A stretch of DNA of 64,000 bases from Candidatus Limnocylindria bacterium (lineage in GTDB: Bacteria > Chloroflexota > Limnocylindria > QHBO01). Shown here in pieces: positions 39,748-48,461 of this stretch. Positions within the stretch are counted from its first letter, which is position 1. Every line of letters starts with the position of its first letter. Position numbers and translations under genes: made by a program. Where the stretch lies: assembly GCA_030146365.1 (NCBI GenBank), contig JASLBU010000187.1, positions 1 to 64,000 of the forward strand, read 5' to 3'. Under the pieces are notes generated by a model. The model saw only the letters and a list, made by a program, of their open reading frames with translations, did not search any database and had not been told where the DNA came from.

Positions 39748-41226
39748 TCAGGGCGTCTCGGCGGCGAAGTCGAGCGCCAGGCGGACGAGCATTCCAACCG
39801 CAGCGCCGGTGGCGCCCTTCGGCCCGTACGGCTTATCGGCACCCAGGTACGCCGTGCCCGCGATGTCGCAGTGGACCCACGGAACGGTCGCGAACTCGGA
39901 CAGGAAGATGGCCGACTTGATGAGCGAGCCGTCGCGGGTGGCCGAGTTGACGATGTCCGCGTGCGGCGAGTCGTAGGCGGCGCGGTATTCGGGGACCAGC
40001 GGCATCTCCCAGAACCACTCCCCCGCTCGCTCCGCTGCGGATCGGATCCGGGAACCCCACTCCTCGGGCCGGGCGAAGTAGGCGCTGACCTGGTCGCCGA
40101 ACGCGACCGCGTGCGCGCCCGTGAGCGTGGCCACGTCGACCAGGTGCGTGGCGCCCTGGCGCTCCGCCCACGTCATCGCGTCGGCGAGGATGAGCCGGCC
40201 CTCCGCGTCGGTGTTCGTGATCTCGACCGTCATGCCGTTCATGGCCTTCACCACGTCGCCGGGACGCTGGGCGTTGCCGCCGGGCATGTTCTCCACCATC
40301 GGCGCGACGGCCATGAGCGGCGTCTCCGGCGCGAGGCGCGCCACGGTGCGGGCAGCGGCGATCACGGCCGCGGCACCCGACTTGTCGTGCTTCATGTCGC
40401 CCATGCCCTCCGCCGGCTTGATGCTGATGCCGCCGGAGTCGAAGCAGACGCCCTTGCCCACGATGGCCAGCCGCCGCGCGGGATCGGCGGTCTCCCAGCC
40501 GGGGAGCTTGATCGCGATGAGCCGCGGCTCGTGGGTCGCGCCCTGCCCAACGCCGAGGAGGAGCCGCATGCCGAGCTCCTCCATCTCGCGCACCCCGAGG
40601 ACCTCGACCGTGCAGCCGTCATCACTCAACTCGCGGGCGACCTCGGCCATGCGCTCCGGGTACAGGTCGTTGGCCGCCCGGTTCGCCAGATCGCGGCCGA
40701 ATGCGGTTCCCTCGCCGATCGCCGCGCCGGTGTCGAGGGCCGCCTGGTCCGCGCCGATGAACAGCACCTCGTCAACCGACCGCCGCATGGCATCGGTGTC
40801 GCGCACCCGTCCGTAGATGGCGGTCGACCGATACGTTCCGGCGATGGCGCCGGCGGCCGCCGCGCTCCAGGCGTCCGCGTCCTCTCCGTCACGCAGCCAG
40901 AGGGCGAGCGTGCGGGCGCCGCGGCCGTTCAGGCGGCGCGTGGCCACCTGCGCGAGTCGCCGGGCGCGGAAGGGGCCGCGCCCACGGGCGCCGCCGTTCA
41001 GCAGGAGGAGCCGCTCCGCGGGCAGGTCGCCGGCGTCCACCAGAGCGGAGGCATGCTCCACCGCGTTGAACTCGCCCCACTCGATGGCGGCCCGGATCGC
41101 GCCCCCCGAGGCGGCATCGAGCTCCGCCAGATCGCCGGTCAGCTCGGCATCGTCCCGGTAGACCGGGACGGCCAGGACGTCGGCCGCCACAGTTGCGGGC
41201 GGATCTGAGATGGCGCGCAGACGCAT
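39748..41226 (-). CDS. pepA: leucyl aminopeptidase (M17 family)
   Basis: A 492-residue cytosolic metallo-aminopeptidase with the usual two-domain M17 layout. Metal and catalytic motifs are intact: VGKGVCFDSGGISIKP, MKHDKSGAAAV, and the signature NTDAEGRLILADAM. It removes N-terminal residues in peptide turnover and binds two metals. The ATG 41226 follows a weak GGAG site and a TATACT hexamer about 40 bases upstream (41265-41270), so this gene has a short leader, unlike its leaderless neighbours. Confidence 0.94.
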   Translation of the reverse strand: MRLRAISDPPATVAADVLAVPVYRDDAELTGDLAELDAASGGAIRAAIEWGEFNAVEHASALVDAGDLPAERLLLLNGGARGRGPFRARRLAQVATRRLNGRGARTLALWLRDGEDADAWSAAAAGAIAGTYRSTAIYGRVRDTDAMRRSVDEVLFIGADQAALDTGAAIGEGTAFGRDLANRAANDLYPERMAEVARELSDDGCTVEVLGVREMEELGMRLLLGVGQGATHEPRLIAIKLPGWETADPARRLAIVGKGVCFDSGGISIKPAEGMGDMKHDKSGAAAVIAAARTVARLAPETPLMAVAPMVENMPGGNAQRPGDVVKAMNGMTVEITNTDAEGRLILADAMTWAERQGATHLVDVATLTGAHAVAFGDQVSAYFARPEEWGSRIRSAAERAGEWFWEMPLVPEYRAAYDSPHADIVNSATRDGSLIKSAIFLSEFATVPWVHCDIAGTAYLGADKPYGPKGATGAAVGMLVRLALDFAAETP

Positions 41227-41276
41227 GCGGATCGTGGCTCCTTCGTGATGGGCGGGAGGGCGGCAGTATAGGTCGG

Positions 41277-42716
41277 TCAGCGGCAGTCCGAGATCCGCGC
41301 CGAGAACATCGTGAATGCAGATCCGGGAGCCACCTCCGTCCCCGCCGGCGGCTCCTGGTCGATGATCCCCTCCGGCTGGGACGGGTCCTCCGCGCAGCGC
41401 ACGGTCCACTCCAACCCGGCCTGGCGGGCGAGCTCGATGGCCTCGCCCGTCGGCAGGCCGATGACGGCCGGGATCACGCTGTCCGCCGCCGTCGGCGCGG
41501 CCGAGGGCGCAACCGACGCGCTTCCGCTGTCGGTGCCCGGCGGCGAGCCGTCACCACGCTGCAGGAGCGGCACCACGACGAGGATGATCACGAGCGCGGC
41601 GGCGCCGAGGATGGCCAGCGTGCCGATCAGTCCGGCAAGGTTGCGCGGCCGCCGGCGGCGCGGCGGCGGCGGGGCGGCGCGCCTGCCACGAGGCTGCGCC
41701 GCACGGGGCCGCTCGAGCCCGATCGGCCGGGCCGGGGCCGGTACCGGGACCGGGGGCGGCACGTAGCCTCGCGGCCGCGCATCGGTCCTCGCGCCTCGGT
41801 CGGGGGTCGCCCTGGCGACGACTCGAGTGTCGTCGTCCCCTCCGGGGTGCCCCGCCGCGGCAGCCGTCCCGAGCGCCCGCTCCATTGCGGTCGCCGTATG
41901 GAAGCGGCGCTCCGGCTCGCGGCGCAGCGCCTGGAGCAGGACGGCGTCCAGCTGCGCCGGGACGCCGGCGACGTGCGCGGACGGGGGCAGCACCTCGCCG
42001 CGCTGGTGCGCGGCGCTCACCTCGGAAGGAGTCGAACCCCCGTACGGGACGCGACCAGTGATCGCCTCGTAGAGCACCACGCCGAGACTGAACAGGTCGC
42101 TCGCCGGCGTCAGCGCCTGCCCGGACAGCTGTTCGGGGGACATCGCCTGCAGCGTGCCGATGCTCATTTCCGTCTTCAGGCCGTCGTGCGGCGGCTGCGC
42201 GATGCCGAAATCGATCAGCTTCGCGGGACCCGGACCCAGCATCACGTTCGCCGCCTTGACGTCACAGTGGACGAGGCCCCGCTCGTGGACGACCCGCAGA
42301 CCCTCGAGCAGCTCACGGCCGATGCGCACGGCCTCGGCCACCGGCACCGCACCTCGCTCACCGAGCACGTCGCGCAGCGTCCGGTGGCGATCCAGGAGCT
42401 CCATGACGATGAAGTGCGCGGCGCCGTCGGAGCCGGAGTCGTACACGTGGACGAGGCTCGGATGCGAGAGCGACGCCGCGGCTCGCGCCTCCCCGAGGAA
42501 GCGCTCCGTGAACGCGGCGTCGTCGCTGTACGGCGGGGCGAGCACCTTGACGGCGACGTCACGCTCGAGCCGCGCGTCGCGAGCCCGGTAGACGCGGGCC
42601 ATGCCGCCTCGCGCCACCAGCGCGTCGATGCGATACCGATCCACCAGGGTGCGGCCGAGCATCGGGTCCGGCTCGAGCGGGGCGTCCCGCGACGGTGGGC
42701 GCGCTCCGTCGGTCAT
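41277..42716 (-). CDS. Ser/Thr protein kinase with single PASTA domain
   Basis: A 479-residue Hanks-type kinase. The N-terminal kinase domain (about 30-290) has GGMARVYRA, the VAVKVLAPP lysine, the catalytic loop HCDVKAANV (Asp152), DFGIAQ and MSPEQLSGQ. The catalytic loop has Cys in place of Arg before Asp, so it is a non-RD kinase. A Pro/Arg-rich linker, one membrane helix (GTLAILGAAALVIILVVVPLL) and a single extracellular PASTA domain with paired Cys follow. PASTA domains sense cell-wall fragments. The ATG overlaps the stop of the upstream exported-protein gene. Confidence 0.93.
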   Translation of the reverse strand: MTDGARPPSRDAPLEPDPMLGRTLVDRYRIDALVARGGMARVYRARDARLERDVAVKVLAPPYSDDAAFTERFLGEARAAASLSHPSLVHVYDSGSDGAAHFIVMELLDRHRTLRDVLGERGAVPVAEAVRIGRELLEGLRVVHERGLVHCDVKAANVMLGPGPAKLIDFGIAQPPHDGLKTEMSIGTLQAMSPEQLSGQALTPASDLFSLGVVLYEAITGRVPYGGSTPSEVSAAHQRGEVLPPSAHVAGVPAQLDAVLLQALRREPERRFHTATAMERALGTAAAAGHPGGDDDTRVVARATPDRGARTDARPRGYVPPPVPVPAPARPIGLERPRAAQPRGRRAAPPPPRRRRPRNLAGLIGTLAILGAAALVIILVVVPLLQRGDGSPPGTDSGSASVAPSAAPTAADSVIPAVIGLPTGEAIELARQAGLEWTVRCAEDPSQPEGIIDQEPPAGTEVAPGSAFTMFSARISDCR

Positions 42717-43585
42717 CGGCGAACCGTCTGCACGATCGAGGCCACCTGCAGGCGCGTGGATTCGACCGCTCGGAGCACCTCTGCGAGCCGTCCGAGTGGG
42801 GTGGCCGTGACCGCTGCGCCCCCCTCCCCGATGGCGATCCGGAGCGCCCGGTCGGCCGCCGCCGCCTCGTCCCGTTGCCCGGCGAAGTCGGCCGCCGCCT
42901 GGGACGCCGCCCCCCGGTCGCCCGCCCGCGTGGCCGCGACGACCCGTTCCAGCGCGCCGACCATCGCATCGGTCGTGTCGATCCAGACCGGCAACGTGGC
43001 GAAGTCGACCTCCCATGCCTGGAGCGCGTCGAGATCCGCCCGACCGGCGTCGATGCGAGCCTCGGCGGCGTCGATGTCTCCTGCCTCGAGCGCCGCGATG
43101 GCGCGATCGAGGGTCGCCGGGAGCCGCTCGGCACGGAGGCGCATCGCGACGAAGTGATCCGCCGCGGTCACCGTGCCGTCGAGCTGCGCGGCGATGGAGC
43201 TTACGTCGCCTGGCCCAAGGTCGAGCTCAAGACCGGCCGCATCCGGGTCGAGCGCCCGCCGCGCGGCCTCGAGCGCCGCGATCGCAGCGTGAGCCGCGCG
43301 CTGTGAGGGCGCCGCCTTGCGCAGCTCCTCGGCGCCCAGGGCGAGGTCCTCTCCCGGAGCGTCGTCGCCCGCCACCACCGCGGCGGCGCCGGATCGCGCG
43401 GCTGCCAGGGCCGGCTGCAGCGCCGCTTCCAGGCGCTCCAGCGCTCGATGTGCCTCGTCGGCCCGCGTCATGACCAGCGCGCGCCCCGCATGGGCGAGCC
43501 CCGGATCCGGACCTCCGCCCCCAAGGAGCGGCACGAGCAGCACGGCTGCCATGCACCCGAGGGCCACCGCGCCGCTGCCTATCAT
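42713..43585 (-). CDS. exported or membrane-anchored helical protein
   Basis: A 290-residue Ala-rich helical protein with an N-terminal hydrophobic segment (AVALGCMAAVLLVPLL) and no recognised domain. The helices carry regular heptads (ALERLEAALQPAL, TLDRAIAALEAGDIDAAEAR) that suggest coiled coils or a helical bundle. It is co-transcribed with the PASTA kinase (ATGA overlap) and could be its extracellular partner or substrate. Its ATG is six bases from the ATG of the divergent deaminase gene, so the promoter must lie inside that gene or the message is leaderless. Confidence 0.7.
   Translation of the reverse strand: MIGSGAVALGCMAAVLLVPLLGGGGPDPGLAHAGRALVMTRADEAHRALERLEAALQPALAAARSGAAAVVAGDDAPGEDLALGAEELRKAAPSQRAAHAAIAALEAARRALDPDAAGLELDLGPGDVSSIAAQLDGTVTAADHFVAMRLRAERLPATLDRAIAALEAGDIDAAEARIDAGRADLDALQAWEVDFATLPVWIDTTDAMVGALERVVAATRAGDRGAASQAAADFAGQRDEAAAADRALRIAIGEGGAAVTATPLGRLAEVLRAVESTRLQVASIVQTVRR
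43580..43585 (+). promoter_or_regulatory. -10 element, leaderless start
   Basis: TATCAT ends six bases before the deaminase ATG at 43592. It coincides with the first codons of the divergent gene, whose ATG complement is inside the hexamer. Confidence 0.6.
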
Positions 43586-43591
43586 GCAGCC

Positions 43592-44632
43592 ATGGACCTG
43601 GGCGACACGATCCGGGCGCTGCCGAAGGCCGAGCTGCATCTCCACCTGGACGGGTGCGTCCGGCCGGAGACGGCCGTGGAGCTGGCCGCTGACGCAGGCA
43701 TCGGCCTCACGCTCGAGCAGGCACGGCAGCGGCTGATCGGCCCCGAGCGCTGCGCGAGCCAGGCGGAGCTGCTCGCCTTCTTCGACCTGCCGATCGCCTT
43801 GCTCCAGACGCGCGAGTCTCTCGAGCGAGTGAGCGGCGAGCTGGTGGACGACCTCGTCGCGGACGGCATCCGATACGCGGAGGTTCGATGGGCACCTCGG
43901 CTCCACCTGGAGCGAGGCCTGGGCATCACCGATGTCATCGAGGCCGTTGCCGCCGGCGTCGCGTCGCGCGCCGCCGTTCGCGGCCCCCGGACGCCGCTGA
44001 TCGGGCTGGTGGTGACGGCAATGCGCTCCCATCCGCCAGCCGCCAACGTCGAGCTGGCGGCCGCTGCGGCTAGCTTCGGCCATCCCGTCGTCGGCTTCGA
44101 CCTGGCGGGGCCCGAGGCCGCGTATCCCGCCCCACCCCACGCGCTCGCCTTCGTCACGGCCCGCGACGCCGGGCTGGGGCTCACGGCGCATGCCGGCGAG
44201 GTGCCCGGCCCGGGGCGCGTGCGCGAGGTGCTGGACTTCGGCGTCCGGCGCGTCGCCCACGGGGTTACCGCGCACGAAGACCCGGCGCTCCTGGCTCTGC
44301 TGCGCGAGCGCGACGTCACGCTGGACCTCTGTCCCACCTCCAACGTCCAGGCCGCGATCGTGCGGTCGGTGAGCGAGCACCCGGCCGCGGAGCTCCACCG
44401 AGCCGGGGTGAGCGTGACCATCTCGACGGACGACCGAACGGTGACCGGGACGACCCTCACGTCGGAGCTGGCGCGGTGCGCGACGGAGATGGAGCTCCAG
44501 CCGCGCGAGCTCGCGGAGATCGCGATCAATGGCTTCCGACGCGGCTTCGCACCGCCGAGCGTCCGCGCGCCGTTCGTCGCGGAGGCACGAGCGGCGTGGG
44601 ACGCCTGGGCCGCCGGCGCCGGCATCAGCTGA
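43592..44632 (+). CDS. adenosine deaminase family protein
   Basis: A 346-residue (beta/alpha)8 metallo-deaminase. Metal and catalytic motifs are HLHLDG near residue 16, TAHAGEVPG with the catalytic Glu, AHGVTAHED, and the metal Asp in STDDRTVTGTTL. It converts adenosine (or a related nucleoside) to inosine in the cytosol. A nucleoside importer and nucleoside hydrolase follow downstream, so it fits purine salvage. Its stop overlaps the convergent HAD gene by eight bases. Confidence 0.9.
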   Translation: MDLGDTIRALPKAELHLHLDGCVRPETAVELAADAGIGLTLEQARQRLIGPERCASQAELLAFFDLPIALLQTRESLERVSGELVDDLVADGIRYAEVRWAPRLHLERGLGITDVIEAVAAGVASRAAVRGPRTPLIGLVVTAMRSHPPAANVELAAAAASFGHPVVGFDLAGPEAAYPAPPHALAFVTARDAGLGLTAHAGEVPGPGRVREVLDFGVRRVAHGVTAHEDPALLALLRERDVTLDLCPTSNVQAAIVRSVSEHPAAELHRAGVSVTISTDDRTVTGTTLTSELARCATEMELQPRELAEIAINGFRRGFAPPSVRAPFVAEARAAWDAWAAGAGIS

Positions 44633-45473
44633 CGCGCGACTCGAGCAGCGAGCGGACGGCGGGCGGGTCGGCCGCCACGGCGTGCGGGACCGAATCTCCC
44701 TCGAGGGCCCCCACGAGCGCCTCGTCGGCCACGCCGGTCAGCACCAGGATCGCGGCCATGCCGGCGCGACGGGCGCCCGCCACGTCCGACGACGGGTTGT
44801 CCCCGACGACGACCGTCTCCTGGGCCGGGATCCCGCTCGCCTCCAGGATCGCGCGGAACATGGCGGGCTCCGGCTTGCCGATGACCTCCGCCACGACGCC
44901 GGTCGCCGCGGACAGCGCGGCGACGATCGACCCCGCACCCGGCAGGAAGCCGTGGGCCGTGGGGTAGCGAGCGTCGGCGTTCGTCGCGATGAGGCGGGCG
45001 CCACCCAGGACGGCGCTCATCGCGGCCGCCATCGCGGCGTATGTGAACGTCGGGTCCAGGCCCACGATCACCGCGTCGTACGCTCGCTCCAGCGGCGCTC
45101 CCGGCTGCGGCGCAGCGACGTCCCGGGCCATGTCGGTGGCCAGCCCGGCGGCGCGCAGCTCGTCCCGCATTCCCGACGCCCCGATTGCGAGGACACGCCG
45201 GACGTCGGGGGCGTGTCGCCCCAGGTGCTCCACCGTCGCCGATGAGGATGTCACGATCTCCTCCTCCGTGGTGGTGATGCCCAGCTCCGCGAGGCGCTCG
45301 ACGTACCCGGCGCGCGCGACCATCGAGTTGTTGGTCGCAAATCGGACCGCGACGCCGCGCTCGTGAAGCCAGTCCACGAGCTCGCGCGCCCCCGGGACCG
45401 GCTCCCTCCCTCGGTAGACGACGCCGTCCAGGTCGAAAATGACGAGACGGACGCGATCGGGCAGCGGGTCCAC
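44625..45473 (-). CDS. HAD-IIA hydrolase (NagD/phosphoglycolate-phosphatase-like)
   Basis: A 282-residue phosphatase with motif I FDLDGVVYRG, motif II TNNSMVARAGY, motif III Lys in VIGKPEPAMF and motif IV VVGDNPSSDVAGARRAGM. The C2A-type cap places it in HAD-IIA. Such enzymes dephosphorylate nucleotides, sugar phosphates or phosphoglycolate. I place the start at GTG 45473, which lies six bases after TATCAT; a longer in-frame reading to 45563 adds 30 unconserved residues. In this location 5'-nucleotidase activity would match the salvage genes. Confidence 0.9.
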   Translation of the reverse strand: MDPLPDRVRLVIFDLDGVVYRGREPVPGARELVDWLHERGVAVRFATNNSMVARAGYVERLAELGITTTEEEIVTSSSATVEHLGRHAPDVRRVLAIGASGMRDELRAAGLATDMARDVAAPQPGAPLERAYDAVIVGLDPTFTYAAMAAAMSAVLGGARLIATNADARYPTAHGFLPGAGSIVAALSAATGVVAEVIGKPEPAMFRAILEASGIPAQETVVVGDNPSSDVAGARRAGMAAILVLTGVADEALVGALEGDSVPHAVAADPPAVRSLLESRVS

Positions 45474-45479
45474 GCGCGG

Positions 45480-45485
45480 ATGATA
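45480..45485 (-). promoter_or_regulatory. -10 element, leaderless start
   Basis: TATCAT on the minus strand ends six bases before the GTG at 45473 and decides the HAD start codon. Confidence 0.6.
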
Positions 45486-45547
45486 CGTGCCGGATGGGGC
45501 GTCAGCGCCGCCGTCCGCCGACCTTGAGCGCCGCGAGACCAAGGCAG

Positions 45548-45651
45548 TATGATGCGGCGACATTTGCGCCAGGAGCCGTTGGCCCGTGCGCGTCGGAGCG
45601 CCGCGAGGCTACGCGGCTGAACGCACCTACGAACGGTGTGAAGGAGAGTTC
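45548..45651 (+). promoter_or_regulatory. promoter and leader of the nucleoside importer operon
   Basis: TATGAT (45548-45553) would start transcription near 45560, leaving a leader of about 92 bases before the lipoprotein ATG. It ends in a ribosome site (AAGGAG, 45641-45646). A small stem GCCGCG/CGCGGC lies near 45600-45617. The long leader contrasts with the leaderless neighbours. I do not see a purine riboswitch. Confidence 0.45.
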
Positions 45652-46806
45652 ATGCGAACGCATCTCGGCATGCCGGTGGCCGTCATGGTCATCCTCATGT
45701 TGGTCCTGGCGGCCTGCAGCGGAGGCGGCGGCGGCACGTCCGCCAGCGCAGCTGCCGAATCCACGGCGCCTGACACGAGCGCCCCCGCCTCCGAGTCCGC
45801 ATCGGAGGCGCCCGAAGAGAGCGGAGCCGCCAGCGCGGACTACAAGGCATGCATGGTGAGCGACGTCGGCGGCATCGACGACAACAGCTTCAACGAGAAC
45901 GCCTGGGCCGGCATGGAGCAGGCACAGGAGGAGCTCGGCGTCGAGGTCACCTTCCTCGAGTCGCGCTCGGCCGAGGATTACGCCCGGAACATCGACCAGC
46001 ACATTGCCGACGGCTGCGACATGATCGTGACCGTGGGCTTCCTGCTCGGCGACGCGACCAAGGCGGCCGCGGAGGCAAATCCGGACACGCGCTTCGCGAT
46101 CGTCGACTTCGCCTACGACCCGGCTCTCCCCAACGTCGAGGGCCTGGTCTACAACACCGCCGAGGCGGCGATGCTCGCCGGCTATGCATCGGCGTCGTGG
46201 TCGAAGACGGGCATCGTCGGCACGTTCGGCGGCATCAACATCGGCCCGGGCGTGACGGACTTCATGGACGGCTTCATCGCCGGGGTGAACTACTGGAACG
46301 AGCAGCAGGGCGAGGAGGTCCGCGTCCTGGGGGGCAGGGACCCGAACGACGCCGACTCCGGAACGTTCACCGGCAACTTCGACAGCACCGATGACGCCGC
46401 GAACGTCACCAACGGCATGCTGCAGGAAGGCGCCGACGTCATCCTGCCGGTCGGCGGACCGATTGGCCAGGGGACCTTCGCCGCCATCGAGCAGGCGGGC
46501 GCCGACGCGGTCGGCCTGGGCGTGGACGTTGACTGGACCGAGAGCGTGCCCGACGCGGCGCCGCTCGTCCTCACGAGCATCATCAAGCGTATCGACAACT
46601 CGGTCTTTCAGGCCGTGGAGCGCGCGGTGAACGAGGAGGAGCCCCAGCCGACGTTCCTCAGCAACCTCGAGAACGAGGGAGTCGGCATCGCGCCGTTCCA
46701 CGATTACGAGGACCAGATCGAGCAGTCGGTCAAGGACGACATCGCCGCCATGCAGGAGGCGATCATCGCCGGGGAGCTGAGCCCGTCCGACTACTACGGG
46801 GAGTAG
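45652..46806 (+). CDS. BMP-family nucleoside-binding lipoprotein
   Basis: A 384-residue extracytoplasmic lipoprotein. The signal peptide ends in the lipobox LVLAAC (Cys near residue 21), followed by a Ser/Ala/Pro-rich linker of about 40 residues. The domain of the basic-membrane-protein/PnrA family opens ACMVSDVGGIDDNSFNENAW and contains VGFLLGDATKAAAEANP and GTFGGINIGP. The family binds purine or pyrimidine nucleosides. It feeds the ABC proteins encoded downstream. The start is supported by AAGGAG; an earlier in-frame codon lacks it. Confidence 0.93.
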   Translation: MRTHLGMPVAVMVILMLVLAACSGGGGGTSASAAAESTAPDTSAPASESASEAPEESGAASADYKACMVSDVGGIDDNSFNENAWAGMEQAQEELGVEVTFLESRSAEDYARNIDQHIADGCDMIVTVGFLLGDATKAAAEANPDTRFAIVDFAYDPALPNVEGLVYNTAEAAMLAGYASASWSKTGIVGTFGGINIGPGVTDFMDGFIAGVNYWNEQQGEEVRVLGGRDPNDADSGTFTGNFDSTDDAANVTNGMLQEGADVILPVGGPIGQGTFAAIEQAGADAVGLGVDVDWTESVPDAAPLVLTSIIKRIDNSVFQAVERAVNEEEPQPTFLSNLENEGVGIAPFHDYEDQIEQSVKDDIAAMQEAIIAGELSPSDYYGE

Positions 46807-46836
46807 GGTCGACCACGACCCACCGATCGGTATCCT

Positions 46837-46869
46837 GACCGGGCGGCGTCCACCGGACGCCGCCCGGTC
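46837..46869 (+). terminator. perfect 15-bp stem-loop after the binding-protein gene
   Basis: GACCGGGCGGCGTCC (46837-46851) pairs perfectly with GGACGCCGCCCGGTC (46855-46869) across a three-base loop, 30 bases after the lipoprotein stop. No T-run follows. It is placed exactly like the hairpin at 18219-18253 and probably stabilises the upstream message or partly terminates. Confidence 0.75.
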
Positions 46870-46892
46870 GTATCACCTCGAGGGTCGCCCGC

Positions 46893-48461
46893 GTGAAGCT
46901 CGAGCTCAGGGGGATCACCAAGCGCTTTCCCGGTGTGGTCGCGAACGAGGGAGTCGACCTCGTCGTGCGGCCGGGTGAAATTCACGGCCTCCTGGGCGAG
47001 AACGGCGCCGGGAAGACCACCCTGATGAACGTCCTGTACGGCCTCTACCGGCCGGACGAGGGCGAAATTCTCATCGACGAGCAACCGGTCCAGTTCTCCG
47101 GTCCCGCGGACGCCATCGCGGCCGGCATCGGCATGGTGCACCAGCACTTCATGCTCGTCCCGGTGTTCACCGTGACCGAGAACATCATGCTGGGGGTGGA
47201 GTCGACCCGGCCGCCCTTCGGCCGCCTGGACAAGCCCGCGGCCCGGCGGCGGATCATGGAGATCTCGGAGCGCCACAAACTCCGCATCGATCCCGATGCC
47301 CTGGTCGAGGATCTGCCCGTCGGCGTCCGCCAGCGCGTGGAGATCATCAAGACCCTCTACCGCTGGTCCGACATCCTGATCCTGGACGAGCCGTCCGCCG
47401 TCCTGACCCCGCAGGAGACCGATGAGCTGATCGAGGTGATGCGGTCCCTGCTCGAGATCGGCACGTCGATCATCTTCATCACCCACAAGCTCAACGAGGT
47501 CCGTAAGGTCGCCGACCGGATCACGGTCCTTCGCCGCGGGAGGGTCGTCGGGACGACGACGCCGGCCGAGTCGAGCCGCGAGGAGCTCGCGGCGATGATG
47601 GTGGGCCGCAACGTGCAGCTCGTCGTCGACAAGGCCCCATCGAATGCCGGCGCGCCGGTGCTCGAGATTTCGGACCTTGTCGTCCGCGACGATCGCGGGC
47701 AGGCTGCGGTCAACGGGCTCAGCCTGAGCGTTCACGCCGGCGAGATCCTGGCCATCGCGGGCGTCCAGGGCAACGGGCAGTCGGAGCTCGTCGAGGCGAT
47801 CACCGGGCTCCGGGAGCCGGACTCGGGCTCCGTCGAGCTGGATGGCGCACCGATGCCGAGCGACCCTCGCGCCGTGTACGAGGCGGGCGTGGCGCACGTG
47901 CCGGAGGACCGGATGGAGGACGGCCTCATCGGCGACTTCACCGTCGCCGACAACCTCGTCCTGACCGGCTACTGGCAGGAGCCGTACTCCCAGCGCTTCC
48001 AGCTGAATGGCGATGCCATCGTGGAGTCGGCGGACCGCCTCGTCTCCGAGTTCGACATCCGAACGCCATCGATCTTCAACCACGTCGGGAACCTGTCGGG
48101 CGGCAACCAGCAGAAGGTCATCGCCGCGCGAGAGTTCTCACGCCCCCTCAAGCTGCTGGTGGGGGCACAGCCGACCCGCGGCCTCGACGTCGGATCGATC
48201 GAGTACATCCATCGCCGCATCGTTTCCAAGAGGGACGAGGGCGCCGCGGTGCTGATCGTGTCGAGCGAGCTCGACGAGGTGCTCGCCCTCGGAGACCGGA
48301 TCGCGGTGATGTACCAGGGAACGATCGTGGACGTGCTCGACCGGTCCGAGGCGACGCTCGAGCGTCTCGGGCTCCTGATGGGCGGCGCTCATCCGGAGGA
48401 GCACGACCCGAAGGAGGCTGCCGCCATGGCACGGGGTACCGCAATCGTGACCGATGCCTGA
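46893..48461 (+). CDS. nucleoside ABC importer ATPase (two fused ATPase domains)
   Basis: A 522-residue duplicated ATPase of the NupA/YufO-RbsA kind. The first half has GENGAGKTT, MVHQHFMLVPVFTVTEN and LILDEPSAVL; its signature is degenerate (DLPVGVRQR). The second half has GVQGNGQSE, signature LSGGNQQK and Walker B LLVGAQPTRGLDVG, where Gln replaces the catalytic Glu. This asymmetry is usual for these ATPases. It drives the two permeases that follow. GTG start with a weak GAGGG site. The permease ATG overlaps its end by eight bases. Confidence 0.94.
   Translation: MKLELRGITKRFPGVVANEGVDLVVRPGEIHGLLGENGAGKTTLMNVLYGLYRPDEGEILIDEQPVQFSGPADAIAAGIGMVHQHFMLVPVFTVTENIMLGVESTRPPFGRLDKPAARRRIMEISERHKLRIDPDALVEDLPVGVRQRVEIIKTLYRWSDILILDEPSAVLTPQETDELIEVMRSLLEIGTSIIFITHKLNEVRKVADRITVLRRGRVVGTTTPAESSREELAAMMVGRNVQLVVDKAPSNAGAPVLEISDLVVRDDRGQAAVNGLSLSVHAGEILAIAGVQGNGQSELVEAITGLREPDSGSVELDGAPMPSDPRAVYEAGVAHVPEDRMEDGLIGDFTVADNLVLTGYWQEPYSQRFQLNGDAIVESADRLVSEFDIRTPSIFNHVGNLSGGNQQKVIAAREFSRPLKLLVGAQPTRGLDVGSIEYIHRRIVSKRDEGAAVLIVSSELDEVLALGDRIAVMYQGTIVDVLDRSEATLERLGLLMGGAHPEEHDPKEAAAMARGTAIVTDA

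Noticed and set aside
45560..45651. Purine riboswitch in the nucleoside importer leader
   Set aside because: The three-way-junction core and its conserved loop sequences are not visible.
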